From positions 2,279,856 to 2,343,855 of the forward strand of contig OX442430.1 in the NCBI GenBank assembly GCA_949361645.1: 64,000 bases of DNA. Reading direction: 5' to 3'. The notes below the pieces were generated by a model. It saw only the letters and a list, made by a program, of their open reading frames with translations. It did not search any database and was not told the origin of the DNA. Shown here one piece after another: positions 46,351 through 58,600 of the stretch. The position numbers and the translations under genes are program-made. How positions within the stretch are numbered: position 1 is the stretch's first letter; every line of letters begins with the position of its first letter. Source of the stretch: Spongilla lacustris (lineage: Eukaryota > Porifera > Demospongiae > Spongillida > Spongillidae).

Positions 46351-48259
46351 ATATACAGTATGCAACACTTGCTACAGCAAGTAGTATGATGTTTTGATGA
46401 CAAAAAAGGATTTCTAGAATCGAGGATTGTAAAACATATGACACAAAAATGCTACTTTGAGTATGAAATTACAATTCCAACTTTCTAAATTGATCAAAAA
46501 TGATTAGGCGAGTCATTTATATCACCACTTTGTTCATAGTATGTGTATAATTGTAAAATAAGCCAATGATCTCTAGCCCTTTCAGTCACTGGGTTTATTG
46601 AGGGATACATGTATAACATCCATTAACTCGCTGAGCACAAATCATCATGATACAGGCAGTGAATGTAGTGGTGACAAAAAAACACTGATTGTCTCTACAA
46701 CACTTTCTTATCCATACTAATATTGTGTTTGACTGTGGGTGGGTCAAGGGCATTTACTTATAACACAGAAAATGTATGCTAATACCCCTAATGTACTATG
46801 GCAAAAAATTACTACAGTAACAAAATAGTTGTTGTGCCAAATTTCTACTGATACATACATGTACAATAGTTTTCTCACAACAATGATATTCATGAACCTC
46901 ATAACTTCTTGACAATGGCTTCTTATCCCTGTGCAATTAGAGAACAAATATCGTAAATTAATTCTATAAGAGGAATTTGGGTTCTATGTGAAGGTAATAT
47001 GGTATAAAAAGAAGTGAAAAAAGGGTTGAATTATAAGGTAAAACCTTGTTCTTATATGTAGGACTATTTTTATCAAACCATTCTGCCACTGTTTTCACCA
47101 TTATTGCCTTCAAATATTATACACCATGGTACTGCATGCTCACAATAACTTTCTTTAATGCCCTTTACATGTAGCTTCAGGTTCAGGTATGACTGTAGTG
47201 CAACATTGTAATTTACATTACACACACTAATCACATGCATATTATATTGCAAGCGTTATCCATTTCCTGCGAGTCATATGTGAGTTAGATACCATCATTG
47301 CTATGAATACACCTTTTTAAAAACATAAACGCCATCAGGCAGTGATCCCATCTCTCACCTGGCTGAATTACCACAAACGAAGGGAAAAAAGGATCAGCAG
47401 TATGAAAAACATTATAGTACTATATTCACCATTTTAAGTGCTAAATATTATATATTTTTCATATTACAGATCCTTTGTTCTCTTCCTTGTAATTTACACC
47501 CCCATTGCCTTCAAATTCCACCTCAGAGAGAATGCATCTGATCTAACGCAGCGCAATGGAGTCAGTAAAACGTATTGGCTTGTCCAAGACCTAGCATCCC
47601 TGAAGAGATTCAGCTTGAGACATGGAGTTTTAATCTAGCTAATTGGGGCATCTCTTTGTTTTGGAAGCAAAAAACTGTGCAACACATTCATTTTCTGTCT
47701 TATCTTTAACACTGGATTGATCAGAATCAAACATTTTTTTGTCGAACCCGACTTTCAAAAAATTAGTCGGAAGGCCCCTAATTGTCTGGAAAAAGTATAT
47801 GTTTAGACAGTTGAACTATCGCCTAGACATTTGGAATTGTCATCTGCCTTATATCTATGGTGGACACTTACCTGTATGCTTTCGAAGGGATGTTTTTTTA
47901 CATTTTTTAGTCACGAAGCATTGCGGAAGATACTTTTCGTAGGCAATTAAGAGCTGCTTTAAATACGCTTTTAAACGTCGTTCGAGGATTTACGTAGATC
48001 ATTGTAGTTGCTCAATGTCTGGGTACGAGAAATCAATAACAGACGGGAATGAACAATGGGAGAAGAGAAGGCTAGTGTATTTGGCTCACATGCAGGATAT
48101 TTATAGCAACTTAACTTATACCAACATACACATTCAGAGAGGCATCACAAAATCCAAACAAAAGAGCAGGAGGAAGTCCCAATGACATATTGGAAGTCAT
48201 ACCTTGAAATACAACACTACAAGTTGAATGTTTCCTACTCCCCTGACAAGGGCACATAC
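46351..48259. other. Unassigned DNA with two single MITE ends
   Basis: Ends of the 33553-33757 family lie at about 47090-47117 and 47500-47527. No gene is recognised. Confidence 0.35.
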
Positions 48260-48263
48260 CATT

Positions 48264-49420
48264 TCAATTTGGCCGCACAAACGTCTTGGAACAATGACTC
48301 AAAGCAAACAGACACCAGGGAAGGAAGTCGCAAAGGGTCAAGCATTCTAGCTGAAAGGCCAATAACGTTTCTTTGGTGGGTGTCACCCCGTCGACAATGC
48401 TACAAGAACCACTGATGTCACTTACATGCGGTCTCTGCTTGATATCTAGGACCTTCACACACTCAGGAATATTCAGCTTGTCACCTCAAGTATTCTTAGT
48501 GTAGGATTCATCATCACTTTTGTCTAAGTTGCTAGCAGTCACCATCTCTGAGTTCTTTGGAGGATACATGCTACTGAAGTTCACTGAGTTAGAAATAAAC
48601 TTTCTGAGATTGGATCCTGCGTGAGCAAACCGTATCCTTGCTTTTGTCGTTCTCGGTAATTCACTATACATGGTATATTAGGGTGGCATTGGGCAAAAAC
48701 GGGCTATTGTTGGAAACTGTTTGCCTACATCCACCAACCTAAGAAATCTCACAGTGACGCCATCAGGATGACCTTCTCCAAATAAGCAGTCCCTGCAACA
48801 CAGAATAGATGGAACAAAAGAAGTATGTCCAATATGTACTGGCCAAGTATGCAAGCAATCATTGAGTGATAGGTCCTCACTCATAGCTGAGGCATTATAT
48901 AGACAATTCGCATTTTGTTCATCACAGCAGCAGCAGATTGGAGGAGATAGTGCAGTAGTGACTAGTGATGTAGTCATCGGATGATCATAACTAACATGTA
49001 GGCCTCCTGATCTGAGCAGTGGCTTTTGCACTTGTATATGCTCACTCTTTTGCTTCGATTTCCTTCTCCTGGCATGATTCCCATAAGTTTGTCAATGCTC
49101 CAACTTTCATTGCCAGTGATGATGGATGGCACAGGTTTACCACATGACTCTCGTCACCAAGTGACTTAAGACTCCTGAATATTGTTGTGTTGATGGAGAA
49201 GTCCACGTATAGATGTAACAGCCTCCAAATGCATCAGCAAATCCACATTGATGATCGGAATCCATCCCAGAACAAAGCTCACCATTAAACTTCCACTATT
49301 TTGAAGTTTCACCTTGGGTGCTCTTTGAGATTCCAGTGCTGGCTCTACTGCTACTGATGGAGGTCTACTGCATAGGCTGTAGGATCTTGAGGCAGAGTAC
49401 TTCTCATTGTGAGTATTGAA
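48264..49420 (-). other. String of unrecognised minus-strand open frames, probably a decayed element or gene
   Basis: Successive open segments at 48264-48458, 48486-48671, 48678-49031 and about 49150-49410 lie on one strand, with stops between them. The longest contains a Cys cluster (PPICCCCDEQNANC) and CLHTWPVHIGHTSFVPSILCC. The density of Cys/His could indicate a finger, but I recognise no family. A dead retroelement or transposase is the best guess. Confidence 0.3.
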
Positions 49421-52039
49421 GGATGTAGTTCACAGGAACATCATAAACAACTGCTGTTTTCCAGTGAACTAGAAATGGCAAATTGCTGACTCAAGTTTGG
49501 GTCATGTTGCCCTAGAATGCAAATCGATGATAGCCAATTCCAACATTGGATACTTACTCTATTGATTTTGAATAAATACCCTTTTGTCTATCTACTTAAA
49601 TTTCGTCTTCTGTTATGGCATCGTGATTCATTATAGTAACTTGCTTTTCTCGAAGAATTTCAGCCATTCATTTTGAGTACAGCAAGGTTGACTTGAGATT
49701 CAATGTTGGTAGTTACCAGTTCTTTTTCGAAACTTGCTCAGACATGTTCTTGACTTACCAGGGTCAATTAGACCATGTGTAAATAATCTACAAACCATGC
49801 AATCAATGCCAATTTATTTCTCAATGCTACACCACCCTAACTCCTTCAAAACATTGTTTATAATCATGTGAGCATGCACAAAACAATAACAAATCGAAAT
49901 AAATAACAGGTGCAAAACAGCCATATGCAATGTACAGCATACATTGGTACCACTTCTGGTACAACACTACTCATTAGGGTAGATGGTGAAGAAGAAATCA
50001 ACCAAGCTTCAAGCTAGATGTAGTGCTCGCACATACACAATGTAAGCTGGCAGGGATCATGATTGGCCTACATGAATACTCACAAAAGTTTCTTTTGCAT
50101 GGGTGAGTTGTGAAGTGTTGCAATTAATCCTATCAATCCTAGTAAGCCAATAACATGCCTGAACAAGCTGCGAAAAAGAGGTGGGCACTGGTAACCAATT
50201 GCCTCTGTGTTTTTGGACCAAAGGTAAATAGAAAGCCATTTATTCACGTATTGGGAAAGTCCCGGAGCAGGCTTGCACCGGTTTACACAGCACAATCATT
50301 GGTATTTACATACAATGACCTCCTTTAAAGAGAAGGGGTGAGGCCCCAAAATGCTGCCCAGGTCTGAAGCTCAGATCTCAAGGCTGGGCCCCAAGTTCAA
50401 AGCCAGATCCCAAAGACATCCCTGAGCTTAAGGCTTGAAATCAGTTGTTCCGGAGCTCCAGTTAACCGATTGTGAGAATCAAATAACCGCCCCAACTGGT
50501 TCTATTTCAGCTAAATAACCACTTCAACCGGTTGTTAGAAACTTTGAACAACCTCAACCGACCGGTTGGTATTTTATAGTAGCAAGTGGCAACACGCGAG
50601 TCTTACATTTGCAATAGTGCTGGGCACGAGAATACAATAAGCGGACGAGAGCGAACAATGGTCTGAGATGAAGGCAGGGATCCATCTCACGTGGTACATA
50701 TTTATAGCAACTAATCTTTATTATATGATTAGAACAACAACTCCTCTATTCACTCTAATGGTGAGTACATGCATACAGCATGTCGTACGCGGCGAGATCA
50801 GCGACATGCTTAGGAGTACGCATATCATCTTACTTGCCATGTGGCAAAGTGCTAGTTGGGTGTGTTTACTACAGCATTTGGTCGGGTATTCGGGTGAAAA
50901 GCATATACCAAGTAATTTTACGTGAATATTGTTTATATATAATACCACCGCTAGTCTGTTACCACAACAGCCGCTAATTGGGTAATAATGAACCGCTGCA
51001 ATCCGATTGGACTGCACTCCCCATTGCAGCAGAACAAATCTTGGTATAGGCTTAATTGTCACACAAACACCGTAGTAGGGCCCGCCCAACTAGAAAAAGT
51101 GCTGGGTTAGCTTTTGGTCCATCGATTATGCATCAATAATTGACAATTAATTTTGAAACCGGAAATTACTGGTTACTTTAAAACGAACAAACTTAACCGA
51201 CCGGTTTTTTTTTAAATTTTAATAACCTGTTACAACCCGTTTCTTTTCCAAACTAACAGGTTTCAAGCCTTCCCTGACCTTAGAATTTTGTACATCAAAA
51301 AATATACTGGTAACTACTTTTAAGAATTCAGAACACTCTCAAATTTGCATCAAAAAAATATGCCCACATACTTTTTGTTGAACTCTGACAAAATTTTAGT
51401 CACACATGTCATATAGATTATAGAAACTACAATGTGGCCCCCAAAGTATTTTTATAGCCTACGGTTAACAAGTACAAAGATAGCTTTGAACAAAGCTCAC
51501 ATAAGAGGCATAAATATTCAGAGCCATAAACCACAGATCAAAACATGAATGCATTAAGAGGAACATATAGGGTGGAAGATCTAGATCTTGTTCAGACAAT
51601 GAGTGTAGATCTAATTACTATTAATGACCTAGACTATAGGACAGGATCATTGTCGGTATCAGAGACTCAGCGTTTCTCAGTGTCTAAAAATGGATTCAGA
51701 AATCACCCAGGAAAAGGCTAAAAAAACAGTATTCATCTGGGGGTGTCATTCTTATGTGTCCTTGTATGGCGCCAATGATGCCTTGTCCATCAAGTGGACT
51801 GAAGATTAGCATTTAAAATTTGACACGGGCAGTGCAATGTTTCAACATCTAGTTGCTTCCCAGTAGGTGAATTTTGACCCAGAATTTGGACTCGCCGGTG
51901 GGAAGTAGGTTTATCCCCTTAAGTTAGTTGCATAGATGGTTTGCTTTGCATGCACCCTAAACCATAAACATTAAAACCCTAACGGCCTTTGGCACGCCAG
52001 TATAGTATGGAAGGGAGAGACTTTTGAGAGTTCATTGCC
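49421..52039. other. Unassigned DNA
   Basis: No gene is recognised. AACCGACCGGTT and related AACCGGTT-rich text occur near 50440-50570 and again at about 51165-51260, suggesting a decayed repeat pair. Confidence 0.3.
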
Positions 52040-52256
52040 ATTTGGTTGAAGACAAGTTTCCCTGTTGGAGCTTCCAGCAATTAAAGCACTTGGCATGATT
52101 GCTACCATCAACTCCATTGATGAGTGTAGAGAAAAAAAAAGGAACAATCAGTTCCCAAAGCAGTTCAAGGAACTAGGAAGATTAAGTGAGGCATACACAA
52201 TGCCTGTGAGAGTGGTGTCAGGGAAAAATCTCTGGGCCAAGGCTATTAAGTGGTAA
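52040..52256 (+). pseudogene. Ty3/gypsy-like Pol fragment (protease to reverse transcriptase junction)
   Basis: The frame from 52065 reads LPAIKALGMIATINSIDE, then FPKQFKELGRLSEAYTMPVR. This is the stretch that joins the aspartic protease to the reverse transcriptase in animal Ty3/gypsy elements (L-G-x-P-A-I ... F-P-x-x-F-x-x-L-G ... Y-x-I-x-L). Only about 60 residues survive; no terminal repeats are seen. A GTAAGA follows directly, perhaps by chance. Confidence 0.6.
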
Positions 52257-54121
52257 GAATTTCTTCAGTGCTATTGTGTTTTTGGCATTTTGACAATTGA
52301 TTAGTCATATTCTGAGCAGCTAAATGTTTTATTTGGGGCCAGACCATTACATGCAATCAGGTGACACTTCTTAGTAAGCAAGATATCAAAACCACCCATA
52401 CATCTAACTTACTGGACAAGCTAGCAAAAAATCTATGGATGGCTTTGCTTCCAGCACTGCAAAGACTGATAAATCAAAGTAGCACAGGTCACACGTCAAT
52501 GGGAATGCCAAATACTGATTCAGAGAATGGGCTTACACATCGTCAGAATTTCCTATAAGTAAATGGAGTACTAAAAGAGTGACTAAGTAGACGCAAAGAA
52601 GCATCTCCCTCTGCTGAAGACCATGTCACCACTTACAGGTATGTTAGTTGTGCTGCAAATACATTTGTAGGTGGTGTAAGCATAATAGAATGATTTTCAA
52701 TTTGGCATTGTGCTATGGAATTATCATTGATTACATGGATTGTTAAGATTTTATCCATGTTTTTAAAATGATTTCATATGCCACTAGTATGATATACCTG
52801 GTGTACAGACTGTGGTCATCATGAAATTTATTTTTACACTATACAGAGATTACTACTACATCTCGCAAAGCACAGTCCACAGATGGGTCAGTAAACCACT
52901 TTCGCCGGCTGCTTGAGAGAATACATTGTGACTAATATCATGTAGAGAACGCACAATTTAAGGGAGGTGCACATATAATTTACCAAATGAAAGCCGCCAT
53001 GATCAATAGCTAGTCTACAATGCATATTTGCATGTTAAATTGACCAGGACCATTCTATTCCAGTTAAACAAATTTACATTTAACCATAAGCAAACATGGG
53101 GCTACTCCCAATTATCTGCTCAATGAGAAACTAATAGTAACTAAGACCAGGAAATTGATTATACATCATTCTGAAATCGATTTATGTCGAATCATAGTCG
53201 ACCGATTAAGATAATAAAAATACCTGATAACCCTTAATATTGGTTACACATATAATGCATGCATTGTGATCAACCTTTTTTTTAAAGGAACTGAGTGCCC
53301 ATTTTGTGAATAGACTTGATTCAGGCATGTGAAACAAATAATCTAGTCACGTAAGTGCTCAAATCCATACCAGTACGTGAGTTACTTAACTTCTTATACA
53401 TGTATAATAAGTAACATGAACCCAGTATAATGCACACCATTTGGCATAACATACCTTTCAGTGCTTTTCGATTGATCATCTGATGGCCCCCCAAAATGCC
53501 AGAGAGAAAAACACACATCAGTAAGACTGGCTCATAAAAAAATTCTTTTGTGTAAATATGTAATTGTGGTTCACTTCCAGGACCCCATGCCCCCACCTCC
53601 CCAAGTACAAACCATCACGTTAAATACAGTAGTTTAACTAGCCAAATTAATTTTGTAATGTCATCAGCTCAGCTAGGTCCATATTTGACTCAACTGAAAA
53701 GGAGAGTAAAGTGTATTAACTAGCTATAACTTTCAGACTTATAAAAAAGTTACAAAGCCAGGGATTTACAAGACATGAGATTGCCCAGGATTTACAGTAG
53801 ACTACTCATCAGGATATAAGTACATCCGCTTTTATATCTTCACAGCTTTAGAAGCAAACCTTATCAATTTTAATACAATGGAATCCTGAATTGCTTTCAC
53901 CAATGCTGTTAAAGAACTATTTTCCACGATAGCTGGTATTCTGATTAGCGAGCTGCTACTGCACAGCGCGCCTGTTCATTATCCCAATTTCAGAGGATGT
54001 TGGATATACCCACTTACGTATGCGTTATAACAGTTGGCATTACTCGGTTTAACATTAGATATACCATGTAGTAGTGTGCTAAAGACTGGTAAGGGCCGCT
54101 TAAAGTTAATCAGTAGAAATT
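52257..54121. other. Unassigned DNA
   Basis: A short plus-strand frame at 52361-52558 is unrecognised. Nothing else. Confidence 0.3.
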
Positions 54122-54897
54122 CAGGGGCGGGGGGGGGGGGGGGGGGGGTCCGGACCCCCCCTTTCCTATATGAAGAATGACGTAATGCATAAGAATGACG
54201 CAATGCATACTGTAATCTATGCAGCGTTCTGCATGTTACCATCCTTTGCAGGCTTGCACATTGTTCTAGCCAAGCGGGATCTAGATCGATCTAACTAAAT
54301 CCTCCCCTATTAACGAAATTTAATTTTGCATGTGTGGTTAATTAAAATTTAATCGCACGATCAATCGAATGGTGCGTGTGAGCAGGAATTGAAGTAAGCG
54401 ATCAAAAGACGTGAATGGGATGGATCTCAGATTCTTTTCCTAGGTTATTACCGTAGCTATAGAGCTAAACAAACTAAAAGTACTAATACTATAGTAAAAC
54501 ATACGCGAGTCGTTTATAGACCGACATGTAGCTGGTGCATGGCCACGTGCACGCTTCGGGCACAAATTCACAAAAGCTTTACGTCACGAAGTAGCAGTAG
54601 GAACCATAGCATTGTGAAAAATGAAGAGTTTTCTCGTCGCTATCCATGCAAGTGCAGGCACTAGTAATCCGGATATCACATGATGTTTGTATTGGATATC
54701 ACTGTGAATTTCATGCTAAATAAACGCAAAAGCAAAAAGCGGCTGGAGCTTCGCCCCAGACCCCACTGGGGGAGCTATCATCGCTCCCCCAGACCCCCTT
54801 GCTGTCACGGGAGGGGCACGCCCCCTCCCGTACCCTCCCCACTTGTGAATATATTTATCGGACCCCCCCCTTTCCCAAAACCCTGGATCCGCCCCTG
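54122..54897. mobile_element. 0.78-kb MITE with CAGGGGCGG ends and internal poly-G
   Basis: CAGGGGCGG at the left and CCGCCCCTG at the right, each next to a G/C run and GTCCG / CGGAC. Flanks AGAAATT (left) and AGAATT (right) may be a degraded duplication. A G-run (54129-54148) has replaced the part GATCCAGGG... of the end. Inside, a C/G-rich hairpin region (54745-54840) resembles the text GGGGGAGC...GCTCCCCC. Non-coding. Confidence 0.7.
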
Positions 54898-55464
54898 AGA
54901 ATTGAACTTCCTAGCGTACTCTATGATGTCGATCAATGTGCAAGTTGTACTATTCAAAAGGGGTCACTCACACACATAAAGTGTTTTTCCCATTAAAGGA
55001 CAAGTAGCCATTGGCAAAAATCACTCTCACCTCCACTGTACACAATTGTTTTTTGGGGGGCGTAACTGTACATAAAGTAAACTTCAATGCAAGCCATGCA
55101 AGGAAACCACCGTGGATATGATGGAGAAACGTGTTTTCTAAGCTGGCACTCCATGCAGTAGAGGCGCGTGGCTAAAATTACAATTCATTGCAAAAATCGC
55201 CTTGATGGGCTAAATGTACAAGGGCTAGCCCTATAGCTATAGCTATATAGTTGGCTGCTATCTGATACACAATTTATTACAGACTCAGAGACAATAACAC
55301 CCCTCACCTTGTTGCGAGTCCATTTTCAAATGATTTATAAGATATGCAGGGCGCATGCGCAAAAATCCCTTATTCTTTAATCTCCCGTCGTCCTAGCGTC
55401 CTACGCGTAGGACGCAAGTTAATATTTTTAGCAAACTCATATGATCAAAAAATAAACCAAAATC
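54898..55464. other. Unassigned DNA
   Basis: No gene. A tandem TATAGCTATAGCTATATAG lies near 55232. Confidence 0.3.
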
Positions 55465-56135
55465 TCATTGCACTGTAGAAATGGTTATTAATTCAGGAAA
55501 TATTTTTACTTCCTTGCAACTCTTCAAAGATTGTCAAATATAATCAATACTGCAATGCTAAAAGATGAATTTGCGGTAAATTGCAAAGCAACTGAAAGTA
55601 CCAAAAAGTAATGTTGGGAAGATCAGAGCAACATTTTAAAAGAAGGGGGTAGTAGGTCAGGACTTTTGCACTAAGCATATAAAAAAGTACATTGTAGACT
55701 TGGAAATTGCTAGCTCCACAAGCTTATGAACGATAGGTATTTGTCAGACGCATGTTGCGGGAATAGACAAAGTCTTGAAAACGTACAGTGCGTTTTCGGT
55801 AAAAATGACAAAATCAATTAGAGTAAAAACAGTGCCGTAGAATGTATAAAGTAGCCCACACATTATGCTTCAAAAAACATTTTTTTTTAAAGTGTACTTT
55901 TTTCTGTGACAATTAAATTCTCTACATAATGCATTTTTAAGAACCGTATCTGTTTATTTGCATCGTGTAACCAAGGGTGTGATTCAAAAAATAGACTGGC
56001 AATTGGTAAATTTAGCTTGATAGACACATCAAACAACAGTAGAGAAATGGATGCCAAAAAACTGCGTTTCTATTTTCCAAATATTGGTCCTACACGTAGG
56101 ACTTGGACCTGGAGAATTAAGGTTATGTATTTTTT
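55465..56135 (-). mobile_element. Second copy of the insertion found in transposase copy 2, inverted
   Basis: Reverse complement similarity to 27680-28240 across about 550 bases, with moderate divergence. No coding capacity. Confidence 0.7.
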
Positions 56136-57545
56136 GATTAGCAAGTAACACGCTCCAAGTAGGAACGTTTGATTTATCGGATTCGAAACTGACGCTATTT
56201 AATTAGCTAGCGGCCTGTTATGCTGTTGTTAGGGAGTACCTTAGTTCTGCTTTTGTACGATTTTCTGAGGACTAAACTAATATAAATTGTATGCGCTTGA
56301 AAAATAATGTACACACAGTAATGATTTTTGACCTGCCTGTTTTAATGCTAAACGAAACAGTAGCTTTTACATGCCATGAATTGTCTATACTTTGATTCTG
56401 GCTAATGCTGAATAACTAAACCACACTTGATCGATTAACACTCATTAACGGACAATTATTCAATAGGGCCGCTTCCGTCGCGTCCGTGAGTATGATTCAT
56501 ATTCTAAGGGGGCAAAACTAACTACATAAATATGCGCAAATTGCAGATTAAATAAGTACTATTAGAGAAGCCCTTAAGTTCTGGAGGGATAGTGATTTCA
56601 AGTGCCACCAACTACAGCATTTCGCTTTGCAACATTTTGCAGATCGACCAAACGTCATTAGTGAAACCTTCAACTGAGATTCTGGCATGGGTTACTCACA
56701 ACTGAATAAATGGTACTCAATGTGTCACATGGCTATGTATACACTATGCCAACATCAGCAAGTTTCCTATCCTTCTCTGCTATGCATGACACAACATAGT
56801 GTGATATCCTATTTAATTTTAGTTCTAAAGTGTTGGATCTCGCTGTTCATATTGTAGTTCGAAGAATTCTGTATAACTGAATAGAATAAGTCCATTCAGT
56901 TCTGAGAACCTAATTGGCTGAGTCGAAAGGTAATCCGCTTACCTGCACGCTCTGATAAAGATTAACAATGTATGACACAGCAGCCCATGTATGATAGGCA
57001 AATAGATAGGGGCACCAATACATGTGAATGCTTTATTAAGGACTCTATATCGACTCAAATGTATGCATCATTAAAATTGTGTGATGTGTGCTACTTGCAT
57101 GACGAAATTCTTATGAACTCCCTGTCGTAGCTAATACTGAGACTGGTCAGAGTGGGCTATAAATACTCCCAAATAAAGAGTTGTGACATCATCACGGCAG
57201 TGCAGGATCAAGCCAGTTTAAAAGCCTGTTTAGAACCGGTATTCACTTGTTCCCTATAAAATTCCTTTCCACCCTACATGTGTATTTGTGGAGCCATCTG
57301 TTTCTGAGTTTCTTGCCCTGTATTTGTGTATAACTTCTGCAGTGTAGTAAATACACGCTACAATTCTGGTGGTCTACATCGTCCGCACGCTAGCGCGGTA
57401 TAACAGTCCTTTACATGTACATCCAACCAAATGAATAAATATTATTCAACCCTTGTTTCCCTTTTTATCTACACCACTCAATATTGCATTGTGAATAAAT
57501 ATACACCACAGATTTTCTCCTAGAGAATATGTTTCCGTATAGGAA
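56136..57545. other. Unassigned DNA downstream of the CABIT/SAM gene
   Basis: No gene is recognised. The 3' end of the minus-strand gene would extend into the right part of this stretch. No unambiguous polyadenylation signal was picked. Confidence 0.35.
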
Positions 57546-57737
57546 CTACAGTAGTAAAGAAACGTCAATTTCACCAGCAACTAAGTTTAGCAATGTGCTA
57601 CAGTCCTCCAATTGCATGTGAAGATCGTTCTCCATCATATCCTTAGTAAGAAGGCAAAGAATATCTCCACTGATTTGCTCCTTTAGGAATGTATCTTTGC
57701 ATCTGCTCAATCCTATGCTGTCTAAGACCTGTAGGAC
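57546..57737 (-). CDS. GAREM/THEMIS-like adaptor, last exon: SAM domain
   Basis: Phase 0 exon of 64 codons including the stop; acceptor GTATTGAAG (57738-57739). The sequence VLQVLDSIGLSRCKDTFLKE, GDILCLLTKDMMENDLHM and CSTLLNLV has the spacing of a SAM domain (helical polymerisation or interaction module). GAREM proteins end in such a domain. Together with the preceding exon (ending MTRNE) it makes a continuous N-terminal helix. Confidence 0.82.
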   Translation of the reverse strand, partial: VLQVLDSIGLSRCKDTFLKEQISGDILCLLTKDMMENDLHMQLEDCSTLLNLVAGEIDVSLLL

Positions 57738-57799
57738 CTTCAATACATTCAAAAACAATTATTTTTATTATGGCTATGATGTCTAACCCCAAAACTTAC

Positions 57800-57934
57800 C
57801 TCATTACGTGTCATTTTCTTAATAACTTGAACATTCTTCATTTTCTGCTCCTGAGACAATGTTGTTAAGGCCTGGAATTTTGAACCTTTGACCCTTAATG
57901 TGCTGCTCCTGCTTTTCACCTCCATTTTAGTGCA
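57800..57934 (-). CDS. GAREM/THEMIS-like adaptor, fourth visible exon (linker to SAM)
   Basis: Exon of 45 codons between acceptor AATGACAG (57935-57936) and donor GAG|GTAAGT (57794-57799), phase 0 on both sides. It is basic and probably helical or unstructured (SRSSTLRVKGSKF, EQKMKNVQVIKKM), with no domain of its own. Confidence 0.75.
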
Positions 57935-58023
57935 CTGTCATTGAAAGCACAGTTACTACATACAGCCCATCCCTAAGCAATGCACAGTTTTCTAAATTGT
58001 GCATGTGACTACGGTATTGGCAC

Positions 58024-58194
58024 CTCATATTGATTCTTGGGTTGCTGGCTCTTCTTTTCGTGCATGATAGGCACACAGCTGTCATAGTCTTGAATTTCTC
58101 CACTTTGAGGTGTCAGTTTGGCATAAAATGACTTTTCGTTCACCATTAAATTAGCTCTGATTGAAGCATATCCCACATTAGGACTGTGGGTAAC
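58024..58194 (-). CDS. GAREM/THEMIS-like adaptor, third visible exon (tyrosine motifs)
   Basis: Exon of 57 codons, phase 0, acceptor TATTGCAG (58195-58196). The donor is probably GAG|GTGCCA (58018-58023). Without splicing, a stop follows at 58009. It holds YASI, then 11 residues, then YAKL, and further tyrosines in QDYDS and NQYE. YxxI/L-x(6-12)-YxxL/I is the spacing of an immunoreceptor tyrosine-based activation motif. Whether it is phosphorylated is unknown. An alternative C-terminus at the 58009 stop would skip the SAM domain. Confidence 0.72.
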
Positions 58195-58469
58195 CTGCAA
58201 TATACATGTACATGTGATAGGTAATCATCCATCATGGAGTGCAATCACAGTCTGCAGTAATGCCCTTACTCAGCATTGCTGATAACATTCAAATGCAGCA
58301 AGAGAGGTTCATACAAATTATTTTTTGGTATTCGTATTACTACTGCTCACATCATGTACTTGTTAAACATACACCCCCCCCCCCCCCACCACCACAAAAG
58401 TGTATGAACTAAAAACAAATTGATACCACTCTCATGATGTATACTTTCTGCATACATCTGTCCACCTAC

Positions 58470-58544
58470 TCTTATCCCTAACACTTCCTCTTTATTTGGC
58501 TGAACTGTTACATAATTCTCGTCTTCATCATCCAATGTGCAGAC
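58470..58544 (-). CDS. GAREM/THEMIS-like adaptor, second visible exon (25 codons)
   Basis: Small phase 0 exon, acceptor CATTGACAG (58545-58546), donor AGA|GTAGGT (58464-58469). It encodes VCTLDDEDENYVTVQP and NKEEVLGIR. The acidic DDEDENYVTV is a plausible tyrosine phosphorylation site. The 56-bp intron before it (58545-58600) is very short. Reading through that intron gives only a 30-residue tail and a stop at 58508. Confidence 0.72.
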
Positions 58545-58600
58545 CTGTCAATGGACATTTTAGTGTAAATACGGTGAATTATTAAACTTGCATGCCCTAC

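Noticed and set aside
58508..58600. Read-through C-terminus of the 938-codon CABIT frame
   Set aside because: A 56-bp phase 0 intron here links to three further small exons and a SAM domain; the read-through tail has no domain.
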